A DNA stretch of 64,000 bases from JACRCG01 sp964524835 (GCA_964524835.1 CAZGEG010000013.1:1-64000); one strand, 5' to 3'. Shown: positions 31,841 through 40,922, counted from the first letter of the stretch. Made by a program: numbers and translations. The notes: generated by a model not told the origin, from the letters alone.

Positions 31841-31914
31841 TGGCAGGGGTACCAGGATTCGAACCTAGAGTGACGGCGTCAGAGGCCGTTGCCTTACCGT
31901 TTGGCGATACCCCT
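31841..31914 (-). tRNA. tRNA-Gln(CUG)
   Basis: On the minus strand the acceptor AGGGGTA pairs with TACCCCT. The anticodon stem ACGGC/GCCGT carries loop CTCTGAC with anticodon CTG, and the T-loop is GTTCGAATC. CCA is encoded. The Gln-type D-arm (CGCCAAACGGTAAGGC) agrees. Confidence 0.93.
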
Positions 31915-31955
31915 GTATTAAAGAGCCCCCTTTGTAGCAAATCGGGCTCCCGACG

Positions 31956-32522
31956 TCAACACTTTTTAGCCGCCTCTCTTGAGCCTCTCGCTGCCAGAGC
32001 ACCCGCTTCCATCGCTTTTACGTTGGCCGGTATCAGCTTGTGGTTGCGCTCCGGGAGCGCTTTTTTCAGTGCCTCTACCAGCGATGCGCTCTGCAGTGCC
32101 CCGGATTTTTCAATATATGCCCCGCAGGCCACCATATTGACCATCCGCACATCACCCATATCGAGGGCAATCTGGTTCATCGGCACCAGGACGACCTCGA
32201 CCCCCGGAAGCGCGACGCCGTCAGTTTCAACCAGACTGGAGTTAACGATACAGACCCCCCCCTGCCTGACCCTGGCGGCATATTTGTCGAAAGAGAGCTG
32301 ATTGAGCAGGACCGAGACCGACGGATTGCCGACAACCGGGGAGCCGGTATCGCCGTCGGCAAAGACGACCGTGCACATGGCCGCTCCCCCCCGTTTCTCG
32401 ACTCCGTAGGCCGGAAAAAAAGAGACGTTTTTCCCTTCGTGGATGGCAGCGTATGAAAGCAGGTTGCCGGCCAGCAGCACACCCTGCCCGCCATAACCGG
32501 CTAAAAAAACATCGTGGCGCAT
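31956..32522 (-). CDS. 2-oxoacid:ferredoxin oxidoreductase, gamma subunit
   Basis: The 188-residue protein is the small subunit of a thiamine-dependent 2-oxoacid oxidoreductase. The family opening LAGYGGQGVLLAGNLL and EKRGGAAMCTVVF are present. It is the last gene of a delta-alpha-beta-gamma operon, starting 13 bases after the beta gene. The four-subunit order is that of Vor/Kor enzymes. The enzyme converts a 2-oxoacid and CoA to acyl-CoA, CO2 and reduced ferredoxin. Substrate (2-oxoglutarate or a branched 2-oxoacid) cannot be settled from this subunit. Confidence 0.88.
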   Translation of the reverse strand: MRHDVFLAGYGGQGVLLAGNLLSYAAIHEGKNVSFFPAYGVEKRGGAAMCTVVFADGDTGSPVVGNPSVSVLLNQLSFDKYAARVRQGGVCIVNSSLVETDGVALPGVEVVLVPMNQIALDMGDVRMVNMVACGAYIEKSGALQSASLVEALKKALPERNHKLIPANVKAMEAGALAARGSREAAKKC

Positions 32523-32535
32523 TATTATCTCCAGG

Positions 32536-33279
32536 TCACAAATCAGCAGTATTTTTGTACAGGCCGAGCGGGAAATAGGGGATCATTTCATCGGTCACCC
32601 GCTGGTTGGCGTCAAGGGGAGTCATCCCCCAGTTGGTCGGACAGGATGCCAGCGCCTCGATAAAGGAGAACCCCTTTTTCTCGACCTGGTAGCGGAAGGC
32701 GGTCTTGATCATCTTTTTGGCATTGAGGACATTTTTGGGGCTGTTGAGCGCCACCCGTGCCGAAAATGCCACCCCGTCAAGGTTGGAGAGCAGCTCCGCC
32801 ATCTTGAACGGCGCTCCGTCCTTCGAGACGTCTCGGCCATAGGGAGAGGTGGACGTTTTCTGTCCCGGCAGGGTGGTGGGCGCCATCTGGCCGCCGGTCA
32901 TGCCGTAGGTCGTGTTGTTGACGAAGATGACGGTGATATCCTCGCCGCGGTTGGCGGCATGGATGATCTCGGACATGCCGATCGCCGCCAGGTCGCCGTC
33001 CCCCTGGTAGGTGAAGACGATCCGGTCGGGACGGGCCCGCTTGGCGCCGGTGGCAACCGCCGGAGCGCGGCCGTGGGGGGCTTCGATGACGTCGACGTCG
33101 AAATAGCCGTAGAGGAACACCGAACAGCCTACCGACGCGACACCGATCGTCCGGCTGCGGATGCCGAACTCGTCCAGCGCTTCGGCGACCAGCCGGTGGA
33201 CCGAACCGTGGTTACAGCCGGGGCAGAAGTGGGTTGCGACGTCTTTCAGGCTTTCCGGCCTGGTAAATACCTGTTTCAT
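32536..33279 (-). CDS. 2-oxoacid:ferredoxin oxidoreductase, beta (TPP) subunit
   Basis: The 247-residue subunit binds thiamine diphosphate. The TPP motif GDGD followed by N is visible (YQGDGDLAAIGMSE then FVNNTTYGMTGGQM). The N-terminal FCPGCNHG supplies a conserved Cys pair. The ATG at 33279 matches the family start. It lies 19 bases after the alpha gene. It forms the active site with the alpha subunit. Confidence 0.9.
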   Translation of the reverse strand: MKQVFTRPESLKDVATHFCPGCNHGSVHRLVAEALDEFGIRSRTIGVASVGCSVFLYGYFDVDVIEAPHGRAPAVATGAKRARPDRIVFTYQGDGDLAAIGMSEIIHAANRGEDITVIFVNNTTYGMTGGQMAPTTLPGQKTSTSPYGRDVSKDGAPFKMAELLSNLDGVAFSARVALNSPKNVLNAKKMIKTAFRYQVEKKGFSFIEALASCPTNWGMTPLDANQRVTDEMIPYFPLGLYKNTADL

Positions 33280-33298
33280 GGTTTGTATCCTCAACTGC

Positions 33299-34381
33299 TC
33301 AGGCGGGGGCCCGGTAGTTTTTCTTGATCTGTTCGAACAGCTCTTCCGGCGTTGGCAACGACCCCGCTCCGGGGGGACGGCCATAAAAGGCGACGTCGGC
33401 ATCGCGTGCCACGGAAAGGCGCACGTCATCGATCATCTGGCCGGTGGAAAGCTCTATATCCAGGAAAAGCTTGCACCGTTCGGAAAGCGCCGCATAGGCT
33501 TTTTTGGGAAACGGGAACAGGGTGATCGGCCGCATCAGGCCGACCTTCATGCCGGCATCACGGGCCATGGCAACGGCGGTCTTGGCGATCCTGGAGGTGG
33601 AGCCGAAAGCGGTGACGATCAGCTCGGCATCGCCGGTCTGCACCTCTTCCCAGCGGCACTCCCGGTCAGCCAGCTCCTCGTAGCGGGCCTGCATCTTCCA
33701 GTGGAACGCCTCCATCTCGCCATCGCCCAGATAGAGGGATTTGACGACGTTTTGCGGAGTACCGTCAGCCCGGCCGCGCACGACCCATTCCTTCGGAGGA
33801 AGGGCGACCTGCGGACGCGGGTTGGGGGTTACCGACTCCTTCATCTGCCCGACCACGGAATCAGCCAGCACCATGGCCGGCATGCGGTAGATGTCGGACA
33901 GGTCGAAGGCCAGCATGGTCAGGTCGTACATCTCCTGCACCGAGGCGGGAGCCAGCACGATAATCCGGTAGCCGCCGTGGCCGCCGCCGCGCGTGGCCTG
34001 GAAATAATCGGCCTGGGACGCATCGATCCCCCCGAGGCCCGGACCGGCGCGCATGATATCGACGATAACGCCGGGGAGTTCCGAGCCGGCCATGTACGAG
34101 ATCCCCTCCTGCTTGAGGGAGATGCCGGGGCCGGAGGAGGAGGTCATCGCGCGGGCGCCGGTGGCCGAGGCTCCCAGCAGCATGTTGATCGCGCCGATCT
34201 CGCTCTCGGCCTGGACGAATTCGCCCCCCAGGCCGGGGAGTTCGCGGGACAGGTATTCCGGGATATCGCTCTGCGGGGTGATCGGATAGCCGAAATAGCA
34301 GCGGCAGCCGGCCTCAAGAGCCGCCATCGCGACCGCTTCGTTCCCTTTGACAAAGATTCTTTCAGCTGCGGACGTGTGCAT
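33299..34381 (-). CDS. 2-oxoacid:ferredoxin oxidoreductase, alpha subunit
   Basis: The 360-residue subunit carries the pyrimidine-binding and transketolase C-terminal domains. GYPITPQSDIPEYLS and TSSSGPGISLKQEGISYMAG are the family hallmarks near the N-terminus. The start at 34381 lies five bases after the ferredoxin stop. It pairs with the beta subunit. In the context of IcmF and butyryl-CoA oxidation, oxidation of branched 2-oxoacids (valine breakdown) is a reasonable guess for the substrate; 2-oxoglutarate is the main alternative. Confidence 0.88.
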   Translation of the reverse strand: MHTSAAERIFVKGNEAVAMAALEAGCRCYFGYPITPQSDIPEYLSRELPGLGGEFVQAESEIGAINMLLGASATGARAMTSSSGPGISLKQEGISYMAGSELPGVIVDIMRAGPGLGGIDASQADYFQATRGGGHGGYRIIVLAPASVQEMYDLTMLAFDLSDIYRMPAMVLADSVVGQMKESVTPNPRPQVALPPKEWVVRGRADGTPQNVVKSLYLGDGEMEAFHWKMQARYEELADRECRWEEVQTGDAELIVTAFGSTSRIAKTAVAMARDAGMKVGLMRPITLFPFPKKAYAALSERCKLFLDIELSTGQMIDDVRLSVARDADVAFYGRPPGAGSLPTPEELFEQIKKNYRAPA

Positions 34382-34386
34382 GACCG

Positions 34387-34593
34387 TCACTCCTTGAAAA
34401 CCGTGATGGCGACATCGGGGCACATCTCTGCGCAGAGCGCGCAGCCGGTGCATTGCTCCGGTCCGGAAAAAACCGCCACGGTGTAGCCCATACTGTTGGG
34501 GGTATCGGTCACGCTGACCAGTTTCTTCGGGCAGGCTATCGTGCAGAGCCCGCATCCCTTGCAGCGCAGTTCATCAATTTCAATATGCGGCAT
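34387..34593 (-). CDS. 2-oxoacid:ferredoxin oxidoreductase, delta (2x4Fe-4S ferredoxin) subunit
   Basis: The 68-residue protein has two clusters: CKGCGLCTIACP and CTGCALCAEMCP, each CxxCxxCxxxCP. It moves electrons from the TPP site to soluble ferredoxin. The ATG at 34593 gives the usual length for this subunit. It is the first gene of the operon. Confidence 0.9.
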   Translation of the reverse strand: MPHIEIDELRCKGCGLCTIACPKKLVSVTDTPNSMGYTVAVFSGPEQCTGCALCAEMCPDVAITVFKE

Positions 34594-34636
34594 CGCTTTT
34601 TTCCTTTGCGTATGGGACACTGATTGCAGATCCTTC

Positions 34637-34666
34637 TTTGTAGCAGATAGAAAACTTGCGCGTCAA
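34637..34666 (-). promoter_or_regulatory. Candidate promoter of the 2-oxoacid oxidoreductase operon
   Basis: TTGACG and TACAAA, 18 bases apart on the minus strand. A partial palindrome (CTTGCG ... CGCAAG, about 34655-34678) overlaps the -35 element and may be an operator. It lacks the full operator shared by the butyryl-CoA promoters. Confidence 0.45.
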
Positions 34667-34701
34667 GCTTCACGCAAGGCAGGCGAAGCTTCGACACAAA
34701 A

Positions 34702-34735
34702 ACAGGTATCCCCACAAGCCGGCGGGTATACCTGT
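34702..34735 (-). terminator. Terminator after the DUF2889 gene
   Basis: ACAGGTAT and ATACCTGT arms with further GGG/CCC pairing, one bulge, followed by TTTTTG on the minus strand. It separates the acyl-CoA operon from the oxidoreductase operon. Confidence 0.75.
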
Positions 34736-34759
34736 CCGAGTATCCAGATCCGGGAAGAG

Positions 34760-35206
34760 CTATTCCGGCTGTTTTACATAGCCGGCGCAGCTCCCGACCA
34801 GCTGTTCACTGATTGAAGCCAGCATCTCCCCCTCGTCGGTGAATCCGGCCGCAGCCTTGACATTCATCGCCAGCGGCAGCAGCCCCAGCAGCATCACGCG
34901 CAGGTTGCCGCACCCCTCGCCGCCGCCGAACGCTTCCTGCAGCTTCCGGTTGAGCCCCCTGCCGATCGAAAATCCGACCAGCCGCTCCATCCGCCAGGCA
35001 ACGTTGGGGCAATCCGCCGCCGGATGGCGGACGAAATTGACCCGTGCCGCGGTGATCGCCAGTGATTCGAAATCGGCCAGCACCTCCATCCGGATATCAT
35101 GGAAACGGTCCTTCAAGTGGGCGGCCAGTATTATCAGCTCGTCATTCCTCTGGACATGAAAGCTGAGATCCCGCTTGAAATCCTCCATGGCATTCAAAGG
35201 CGCCAT
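34760..35206 (-). CDS. DUF2889 protein
   Basis: The 148-residue protein belongs to the DUF2889 family (ILAAHLKDRFHDIRMEVLAD is typical). Members often lie near acyl-CoA or hydrocarbon degradation genes, without a known activity. AAGGGG precedes the ATG and the gene begins four bases after the CoA-transferase B stop, so it belongs to that operon. It ends the transcript at the terminator 34702-34735. Confidence 0.75.
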   Translation of the reverse strand: MAPLNAMEDFKRDLSFHVQRNDELIILAAHLKDRFHDIRMEVLADFESLAITAARVNFVRHPAADCPNVAWRMERLVGFSIGRGLNRKLQEAFGGGEGCGNLRVMLLGLLPLAMNVKAAAGFTDEGEMLASISEQLVGSCAGYVKQPE

Positions 35207-35209
35207 CGA

Positions 35210-36028
35210 CTACCCCTTCTTTACCTTGGGAATAAAGATTTCATCCGGGTCAAGCACCTCGTGAATGATGCGCAGCTCCTCCCGTGTCGGAACCGCAGTT
35301 TCTCCTTTGACCCTGGAAGTATCAAGATCAAACTGGCAGAGATCCCGGATTTCCGCCGGCGTCTTGCCGGGGTGGCAGGTGTCCAGATACATCAGGCCGG
35401 TGTTCTCATCAAAGCGGAACACGCCGGCAGTACTGATGACGGCGGACGGTCCGCCGCGGAAAGCGGCGCCGTAGAGCTCGCGACGATGGACAAATTCGCC
35501 GCCGGGCCATTTCTTGACCCGCCAGCCGGGACTGGTGATGTAGCTGACATTCTCCACGAAACGCCGCTTTTCATGCACCATGATAAAGACCGTCCGTTTG
35601 GCAAAGGAGTTGATGTCCGGGTTGCCGCCGCTGCCGGTCAGGCGCAATTCGGGATTGAGGTAGTCGCCGATGCAGGTGGTGTTCACATTGCCGTACTGAT
35701 CAACTTCCGCTCCTCCCAGGAAACCGAGATCGACGTAGCCTCTCTGGGCGATACTGAATGCGTCGTAGAGCCCTGAAGCCCTGGAGGCGCCCATTTCGCA
35801 GCGGGCATCGCCGACGGAGGTGGGGAGTTCCGGCGGACGGCCGTCAAGCGTTCCCGCTTCGAATATCAGCTTCAGGTTGGGAGCATGGGTATTTTGCGCC
35901 AGCATGATGGCGACCATCGGCAGGCCGGTGCCGGCAAAGACGATTTCATTGTCCGCCACTTCGCGGGAAGCGGCGCAGCAGAGCAGGTCCGCCAGTCCGA
36001 ATTCATCAGGATTTGCGTACTCTGACAT
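35210..36028 (-). CDS. CoA-transferase, subunit B (glutaconate/IpdB-like)
   Basis: The 272-residue protein is the beta subunit of a class I CoA-transferase-like heterodimer. GGAEVDQYGNVNTT and SPGWRVKKWPGG are family features, and FEAGTLDG may contain the catalytic glutamate. It begins one base after the A subunit stop. Members either transfer CoA between acids or, in the IpdAB branch, open rings of CoA thioesters hydrolytically. I cannot tell which from the sequence. Confidence 0.8.
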   Translation of the reverse strand: MSEYANPDEFGLADLLCCAASREVADNEIVFAGTGLPMVAIMLAQNTHAPNLKLIFEAGTLDGRPPELPTSVGDARCEMGASRASGLYDAFSIAQRGYVDLGFLGGAEVDQYGNVNTTCIGDYLNPELRLTGSGGNPDINSFAKRTVFIMVHEKRRFVENVSYITSPGWRVKKWPGGEFVHRRELYGAAFRGGPSAVISTAGVFRFDENTGLMYLDTCHPGKTPAEIRDLCQFDLDTSRVKGETAVPTREELRIIHEVLDPDEIFIPKVKKG

Positions 36029-36029
36029 A

Positions 36030-36998
36030 TCATTTCCCTCCCTTTTTTTCGCGGGGACTGTAATTCATGGCACTGTTGGCCTTGAGACCCAGCATGCGCG
36101 GCCACCCCAGTTTTTCCAGATAACTCATATGGTTCTGCCCATGGATCCACTCGTTGGCAAAGTCGTCAAACCCTTCTTGGGTGCGGGTACGCCCGTAGAA
36201 TTCCTTGAGGAACGAGCCATCCACATCGTAGCGCCCGAACATGCCGGTCGGGTGTGCGCCAAACGGGCATTCCAGGATATGGTTCACTTCAAAGCTGACG
36301 ATGGTGTTCTGATCGGCGTTGCGCCGCAGATATTCCTCGGGGACGATCTCCTCGGCCATGACGATCGTGATGTCGGCCGCCCGGGCCGCTTCCGGATCGG
36401 AGTAAAACTGGCCGTTTACCCGCACCGTACCTTCTTCGCCCACCTGCTGGACACACAGGACCGCGATGTCGACCTTGGCGGCCGGAACCAGCACCTGGGA
36501 GCCGGCGCCGTAGAAGGGGTCCTCGGTAAACTGGTACTTATGCTTCGCTATGCGCTTGCCGTCCCGCAGTCCGGCGCGGCCGAGCATATCGTATTCAGGA
36601 TTGTGGAGGTCGGTGCCGAGCGAGGTCTGCGTCACCGCATAAGGAGCCCCGTTGGCGGCGGCGGCGAAGCGGAACATCATCTCCGCATGGCTGTAATCCT
36701 CGACGATGATCTGCCGGTCGGCAACCTTGCGCGACAGGTTGGCCCCGTACTTGCCGTACAGCTCATGCCCGATCCAGCACGATTCCCAGATATCGACGCA
36801 CCCCGCCCCGATCAGGAATTCGGAGTGCGAACCGCCGTTCACCTCGATCAGGTGCAGATTTTTGCGGTGCTGGCGGATCAGTTCAAACACGATGGCCATC
36901 GGCCGGCGCCAGATCGTGAAGCCGGAAAAGGTGAGACTGGAGCCGTCCGTGATGATTTCGGCGGCTTGCTGCAGGGTAATGCGCTTGCTGGTACTCAT
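36030..36998 (-). CDS. CoA-transferase, subunit A (glutaconate/IpdA-like)
   Basis: The 322-residue protein is the alpha subunit partner of 35210-36028. LTFSGFTIWRRPMAIVFELI near the N-terminus and VNGGSHSEFLIGAG are typical of glutaconate CoA-transferase A/IpdA. It follows an acyl-CoA dehydrogenase gene by 13 bases. The dimer may activate a carboxylic acid for oxidation by that dehydrogenase. Confidence 0.8.
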   Translation of the reverse strand: MSTSKRITLQQAAEIITDGSSLTFSGFTIWRRPMAIVFELIRQHRKNLHLIEVNGGSHSEFLIGAGCVDIWESCWIGHELYGKYGANLSRKVADRQIIVEDYSHAEMMFRFAAAANGAPYAVTQTSLGTDLHNPEYDMLGRAGLRDGKRIAKHKYQFTEDPFYGAGSQVLVPAAKVDIAVLCVQQVGEEGTVRVNGQFYSDPEAARAADITIVMAEEIVPEEYLRRNADQNTIVSFEVNHILECPFGAHPTGMFGRYDVDGSFLKEFYGRTRTQEGFDDFANEWIHGQNHMSYLEKLGWPRMLGLKANSAMNYSPREKKGGK

Positions 36999-37011
36999 GC
37001 CTGCCTCCTTG

Positions 37012-38169
37012 TCAGCTGAAATTTCTCAGTATTTCGCGCGATATGATCAGACGCTGGATCTCGTTGGTCCCTTCATAGATGGCGGTGATACGGGCATCGC
37101 GGGCATAGCGCTCCACCGGGAAATCCTGGGTGTAGCCGTACCCGCCCAGCATCTGGAGCGCACTGTAGCAGGCTTTATTGGAGGCTTCGGTGGCGAACAT
37201 TTTGGCCATGGACGCCTCCTTTGCAAAGGTCTTGCCCGATTCCTTGCGGTAGGCGGCGTTCATCAGCAGCAGCCGGGCGGCCTCCAGCTCGGTATAGCCG
37301 TCGGCGATCATCCACTGGATCGCCTGGAAATTGCTGATCTTCTGCCCGAACTGGCTCCGCTCCGATGCGTAGCGGGTCGCATAATCCATGGCCGCCAGCC
37401 CGACTCCCAGCCCCAGTGAACCGATGCCGATCCGCCCGCCCGCCAGTTCCCCGGCGGCGATGCGGAAGCCGTCGTTGAGTTTCCCCATCAGCGCCGCTTT
37501 GGGAATCCGGCAGTCGTCAAAGATCACCTCGTTGGTGGCCGAGGCGTGCTGCCCCATCTTCTTCTCTTCCTTGCCGATGACCAGCCCCTTGGTGCCTCCC
37601 TCCACCAGGAAGCAGCTGATACCCTTCCCTTTCGGCGCATCCTTGTCGGTCACCGCCCAGACCACGAACACCCCGGCATAGGGGGCGCTGGTGATGAAGA
37701 TCTTGGAGCCGTTCAACACCCAGCTGTCGCCGTCATCGGCGGCCTGGGTATTCATCCCGGCCGGATCGGACCCGGCGCCGGTTTCCGTCAGGCAGAAACC
37801 GGCAGCCGGGAACTCGCCGGAGCAGATTTTGGGGATGTAGGCGCTGCGCTGCTCCTCGGAACCGACCGCCTGGATCACCTCTGCCGCCATGTTGTTGACC
37901 GACACCGTCACGGCCGTTGATGCACAGGCGCGGGCGATTTCGGTGATTGCAAGACTGAACGACACGACCCCGGCTTCCGCTCCGCCGTACTGTTCCTTGA
38001 TGTTCAACCCCATAAAGCCGAGGTCGGCCAGCTTTTTGAGATTCGCCAGCATCGGCGACCGGTCATGTCCCTGGTCGAGCGCCGCTGCCACCGGCTCCAG
38101 TTCGGCCCGGGCAAAATCCCGGGCGGTATCCTGGATCAACTTCTGCTCTTCGGTAAGATCAAGAAACAT
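37012..38169 (-). CDS. Acyl-CoA dehydrogenase
   Basis: The 385-residue flavoenzyme introduces a trans-2 double bond into an acyl-CoA and passes electrons to ETF. The FAD and substrate motifs are intact (FCLTETGAGSDPAGM, GGRIGIGSLGLGVG), and the catalytic Glu is in AIYEGTNEIQR. The ATG at 38169 has GGAGGTG upstream. It is one of two paralogues here; the other (42994-44133) sits with butyrate genes. Its substrate may be a branched or ring acyl-CoA. Confidence 0.88.
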   Translation of the reverse strand: MFLDLTEEQKLIQDTARDFARAELEPVAAALDQGHDRSPMLANLKKLADLGFMGLNIKEQYGGAEAGVVSFSLAITEIARACASTAVTVSVNNMAAEVIQAVGSEEQRSAYIPKICSGEFPAAGFCLTETGAGSDPAGMNTQAADDGDSWVLNGSKIFITSAPYAGVFVVWAVTDKDAPKGKGISCFLVEGGTKGLVIGKEEKKMGQHASATNEVIFDDCRIPKAALMGKLNDGFRIAAGELAGGRIGIGSLGLGVGLAAMDYATRYASERSQFGQKISNFQAIQWMIADGYTELEAARLLLMNAAYRKESGKTFAKEASMAKMFATEASNKACYSALQMLGGYGYTQDFPVERYARDARITAIYEGTNEIQRLIISREILRNFS

Positions 38170-38212
38170 GCGCACCTCCGTGTGGCTTGATATTTAACCT
38201 TAATTCAAAGAC

Positions 38213-38342
38213 TTATTCACCACGAAGACACGAAGATCACGAAGAAAACCATCAATCGACTTCCTGTACAAACCGTGCCAGCTACGTCAGAGGCTTGAAA
38301 GGTTTGGGATTTGATTATTCCTTCGTGTCTTCGTGGTGATAA
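38213..38342. mobile_element. Empty inverted-repeat element (CACGAAGA type)
   Basis: Left end TTATTCACCACGAAGACACG onward, right end CCTTCGTGTCTTCGTGGTGA. The ends are complementary over more than 20 bp and consist of repeated CACGAAGA 8-mers (three on the left). The 130-bp unit has no gene and sits between two genes of one transcription unit. Confidence 0.7.
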
Positions 38343-38348
38343 TTGCTT

Positions 38349-39170
38349 TTACCGGACCGTCTCTATCGGCACATCCTGCTTTTGTCCCCACTCCTGCCAG
38401 TGCGCTGAACTCTGACCGGCAAAGGCCGACCGGTACTGGTCCGGTGTCGATATGGCAAGCGCATCCTCCAGCCGCTTCTTGAAATGCGGCTCCAGCGCGG
38501 CCACCGCAACCCAGCCGTCGGCCGTCCGGTAGATGTTGTATTCGGGAATGCCGCCCCCCAGCAGCGCCCCAGCTGCGGTACAGCCGTAGTGGAGCGGTTC
38601 GGCGAGGGAGGCGGCAGCCTCCGAAAGGGCAACCTCGGCATAGCCCGCTTCTCCGCTCCGTTCACGACAAAGGAGCAGCGCCAGGGCGGAAGAGAGCGTC
38701 ATTTCGGCGCCCGCCATGTCAGCCAGCAGGGTGCGCGGCATATGTGGGGGGGTGAGGAGTCCTAATGATGCCTGGTAGGTAAGATCGTGCCCCGCCTCGT
38801 TCTCGCGGGGGGCCGGATAGCCGACGATGGCCACCTGGCAGAGCCGGGGATATTTTTGGTGCAGTGCGGCCCAGCCAAGCCCGAGCCGCTCCATCGCGGC
38901 GGGGCGGCTGGCGCTGATCAGCAGATCGGCGCCCCCGAGCAGCCGGTGGAGTTCACCCAACCCCGCATCGGACTTCAGGTCGAGCCGGAGGGTCGTCTGC
39001 CCGGCCGCCATCTCCCGGTACCAGCCGGCGTGGTAGATCTCCATCGGGTCCCCGGACGGCGCTTCAACCTTGACGACCTCAGCACCCATCCGCACCAGAC
39101 GCTGTGCGGCCGCCGGGCCGGGAAGATTGGCCGCCAGAGACACGACCGTGATGCCTGTCAACGCCTTCAT
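38349..39170 (-). CDS. CaiB/BaiF-family (class III) CoA-transferase
   Basis: The 273-residue protein moves CoA between acyl groups. LAANLPGPAAAQRLVRMGA and VVKVEAPSGDP are the family N-terminal signatures, with the catalytic Asp expected in the RLDLKSD region. It is shorter than usual (about 360-400 residues); the C-terminus seems truncated and ends near the inverted-repeat element at 38213, which may have removed the end. Its start overlaps the etfA stop (ATGA). Confidence 0.75.
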   Translation of the reverse strand: MKALTGITVVSLAANLPGPAAAQRLVRMGAEVVKVEAPSGDPMEIYHAGWYREMAAGQTTLRLDLKSDAGLGELHRLLGGADLLISASRPAAMERLGLGWAALHQKYPRLCQVAIVGYPAPRENEAGHDLTYQASLGLLTPPHMPRTLLADMAGAEMTLSSALALLLCRERSGEAGYAEVALSEAAASLAEPLHYGCTAAGALLGGGIPEYNIYRTADGWVAVAALEPHFKKRLEDALAISTPDQYRSAFAGQSSAHWQEWGQKQDVPIETVR

Positions 39171-40078
39171 CTCGCCAGTTTCGCCGTCAGCGCCGGCACG
39201 AACTGCATGACATCCGCCACGACCAGCACATCGGCGATTTCCCCGATCGGCGCATCCTTGTCCTTGTTGATCGCCAAGATGAAATCCGACTTTTTCATCC
39301 CGGCCAGGTGCTGAATGGCTCCGGAGATGCCGCAGGCAACATACAGCTTCGGCGAGACCGTCTGGCCGGTGGTGCCGACCTGGTGGCTGTGACTGACCCA
39401 CTCGGCATCCACCACCGGACGGCTCGCGCCCAGTTCACCCCCCAGCGCCTTGGCCAGGGCCGCGATGGTCGGGATGTTGTCCTTCTTGCCGACGCCCCGT
39501 CCCGCAGAGACGACAACCTCGGCCTTGGCCAGGTCAACATCCTTCGCTTCGGCAGCTTCATAGCCGACGAACTCCAGAGGTCCGCCGCCGGCAGCAGCCA
39601 ACCTCTGGATTGCGGGTGAACCGCCCGGCTGCAGCGCCGGGAAGGCGCCGGCCTGAATCGTCAGAACCGCTTTCGAGGTTGACGGCTTGACGTTGCGGCG
39701 CATCTTGGCATTGCAGCTGCCGACTTCGAAACTACCGTCAGCAAGGGCGATCACCTCGGATACCTGGGCGATTTTAAGGGCGGCCGCAACCCGCGGGGCC
39801 AGATCCCAGCCGTATGAGGAGTGGACAAAGACGATGTAGTCGGGGTTCTCTATCTGCACCGCTTCCAGGACCAGCTTCTTGTGCAGCTCGGGGTTGTACT
39901 CACCGCAGGCTGCCGCATCGGCCAGGTAGAGTGTGCCGCCGTAAAGCGGCAGCTGACTCTCGCTCCCCACCAGCAGCATCGAGGTCTCGGCGCCCATCTG
40001 TGCGGCAAAGCCGAACAGTTCGTAGGTGGAGTCGAGCAGTTTCCCTTCGCGGTATTCGCCTATCAATAGAGTTTTCAT
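39167..40078 (-). CDS. etfA: Electron transfer flavoprotein, alpha subunit
   Basis: The 303-residue protein binds FAD through the C-terminal motif (GTTGQTVSPKLYVACGISGA) at about residues 238-258. It forms a heterodimer with EtfB and takes electrons from the acyl-CoA dehydrogenases. TAGGAGA precedes the ATG and the gene starts eight bases after etfB. It is placed between etfB and a CoA-transferase in one operon. Confidence 0.93.
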   Translation of the reverse strand: MKTLLIGEYREGKLLDSTYELFGFAAQMGAETSMLLVGSESQLPLYGGTLYLADAAACGEYNPELHKKLVLEAVQIENPDYIVFVHSSYGWDLAPRVAAALKIAQVSEVIALADGSFEVGSCNAKMRRNVKPSTSKAVLTIQAGAFPALQPGGSPAIQRLAAAGGGPLEFVGYEAAEAKDVDLAKAEVVVSAGRGVGKKDNIPTIAALAKALGGELGASRPVVDAEWVSHSHQVGTTGQTVSPKLYVACGISGAIQHLAGMKKSDFILAINKDKDAPIGEIADVLVVADVMQFVPALTAKLAR

Positions 40079-40086
40079 ATAATCTC

Positions 40087-40863
40087 CTATCTCAACACAC
40101 TGGTTTTGTCCTTGAGTATCGCTATCACCTTGTCCACCAGCTCTCCCACATCGCCTTCGAGAACGATCCCTCCCCCCTTTTTTGCCGGGGGATGAAAGCT
40201 GGTCGTGGCTGCCAGGGACTCTACCTCCAGCAGGTCGGCGACCGGAACCGCGACGATTTCTTTCTTCTTGGCCTTCATGATGTTGGGCAGGGTCGGGTAG
40301 CGCGGTATGTTGAGCCCCAGCTGGCAGGTGACGAGAGCGGGTATTTTCAACCTGACGATCCCCTTGATGCCCCCTTCCAGCTCCCGTTTGGCGGTAATCG
40401 TGCCGTTGTCGTAGTCGAAACCGACTATTGTTGACGTGCAGGCGAGCCCGAGCTGTTCGGCCACGGTGACGCCGACCTGGGCCGAGCCGCGATCCTGGGA
40501 CTGCATGCCGGTGAAGATGATATCGAAGCCTTTATCTCTGGCATAGGCGGCTATAACCCCGGCAATCTGCCACGGGTCTTTACCTGATGCGGCCGTATCC
40601 TGGACATGGACGGCGTTGTCGCATCCCATGGCGAGGGCTTTCTTGATCGCTTCGACAACGCGGTCGGGTCCGATGGAAAGGACGGTCAGCTCGGTGCCCT
40701 CCCCCAGTTTCTCCCGCAGCTGGACGGCCTGTTCCACCGCATATTCGTCATATTCGTTCATGCGCCAGGCGAGGTCTGTCTCGTTGTACCAGACGCCGTC
40801 GGCGTTCGGCTTGAAGCGGGACTCCAGGTCCGGGACCTGCTTGATGCAGACGAGCAGTTTCAT
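40087..40863 (-). CDS. etfB: Electron transfer flavoprotein, beta subunit
   Basis: The 258-residue protein begins MKLLVCIKQVPD, the family signature, and contains the AMP/flavin loop (FTGMQSQDRGSAQVGVTVAE). AGGAGGT lies seven bases before the ATG. No bifurcation-specific context (such as a ferredoxin gene) is seen; instead it follows the membrane FeS oxidoreductase, pointing to electron flow from acyl-CoA to menaquinone. Confidence 0.93.
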   Translation of the reverse strand: MKLLVCIKQVPDLESRFKPNADGVWYNETDLAWRMNEYDEYAVEQAVQLREKLGEGTELTVLSIGPDRVVEAIKKALAMGCDNAVHVQDTAASGKDPWQIAGVIAAYARDKGFDIIFTGMQSQDRGSAQVGVTVAEQLGLACTSTIVGFDYDNGTITAKRELEGGIKGIVRLKIPALVTCQLGLNIPRYPTLPNIMKAKKKEIVAVPVADLLEVESLAATTSFHPPAKKGGGIVLEGDVGELVDKVIAILKDKTSVLR

Positions 40864-40922
40864 ATCATTACCTCCTGAAAATCTTAAATAAGTCGGAAAA
40901 CTTGTGAGTCATGATCTGTTTT

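Noticed and set aside
33161..34486. Plus-strand open frame of 441 codons
   Set aside because: Antisense to the 2-oxoacid oxidoreductase alpha and beta genes, whose motifs are unmistakable.
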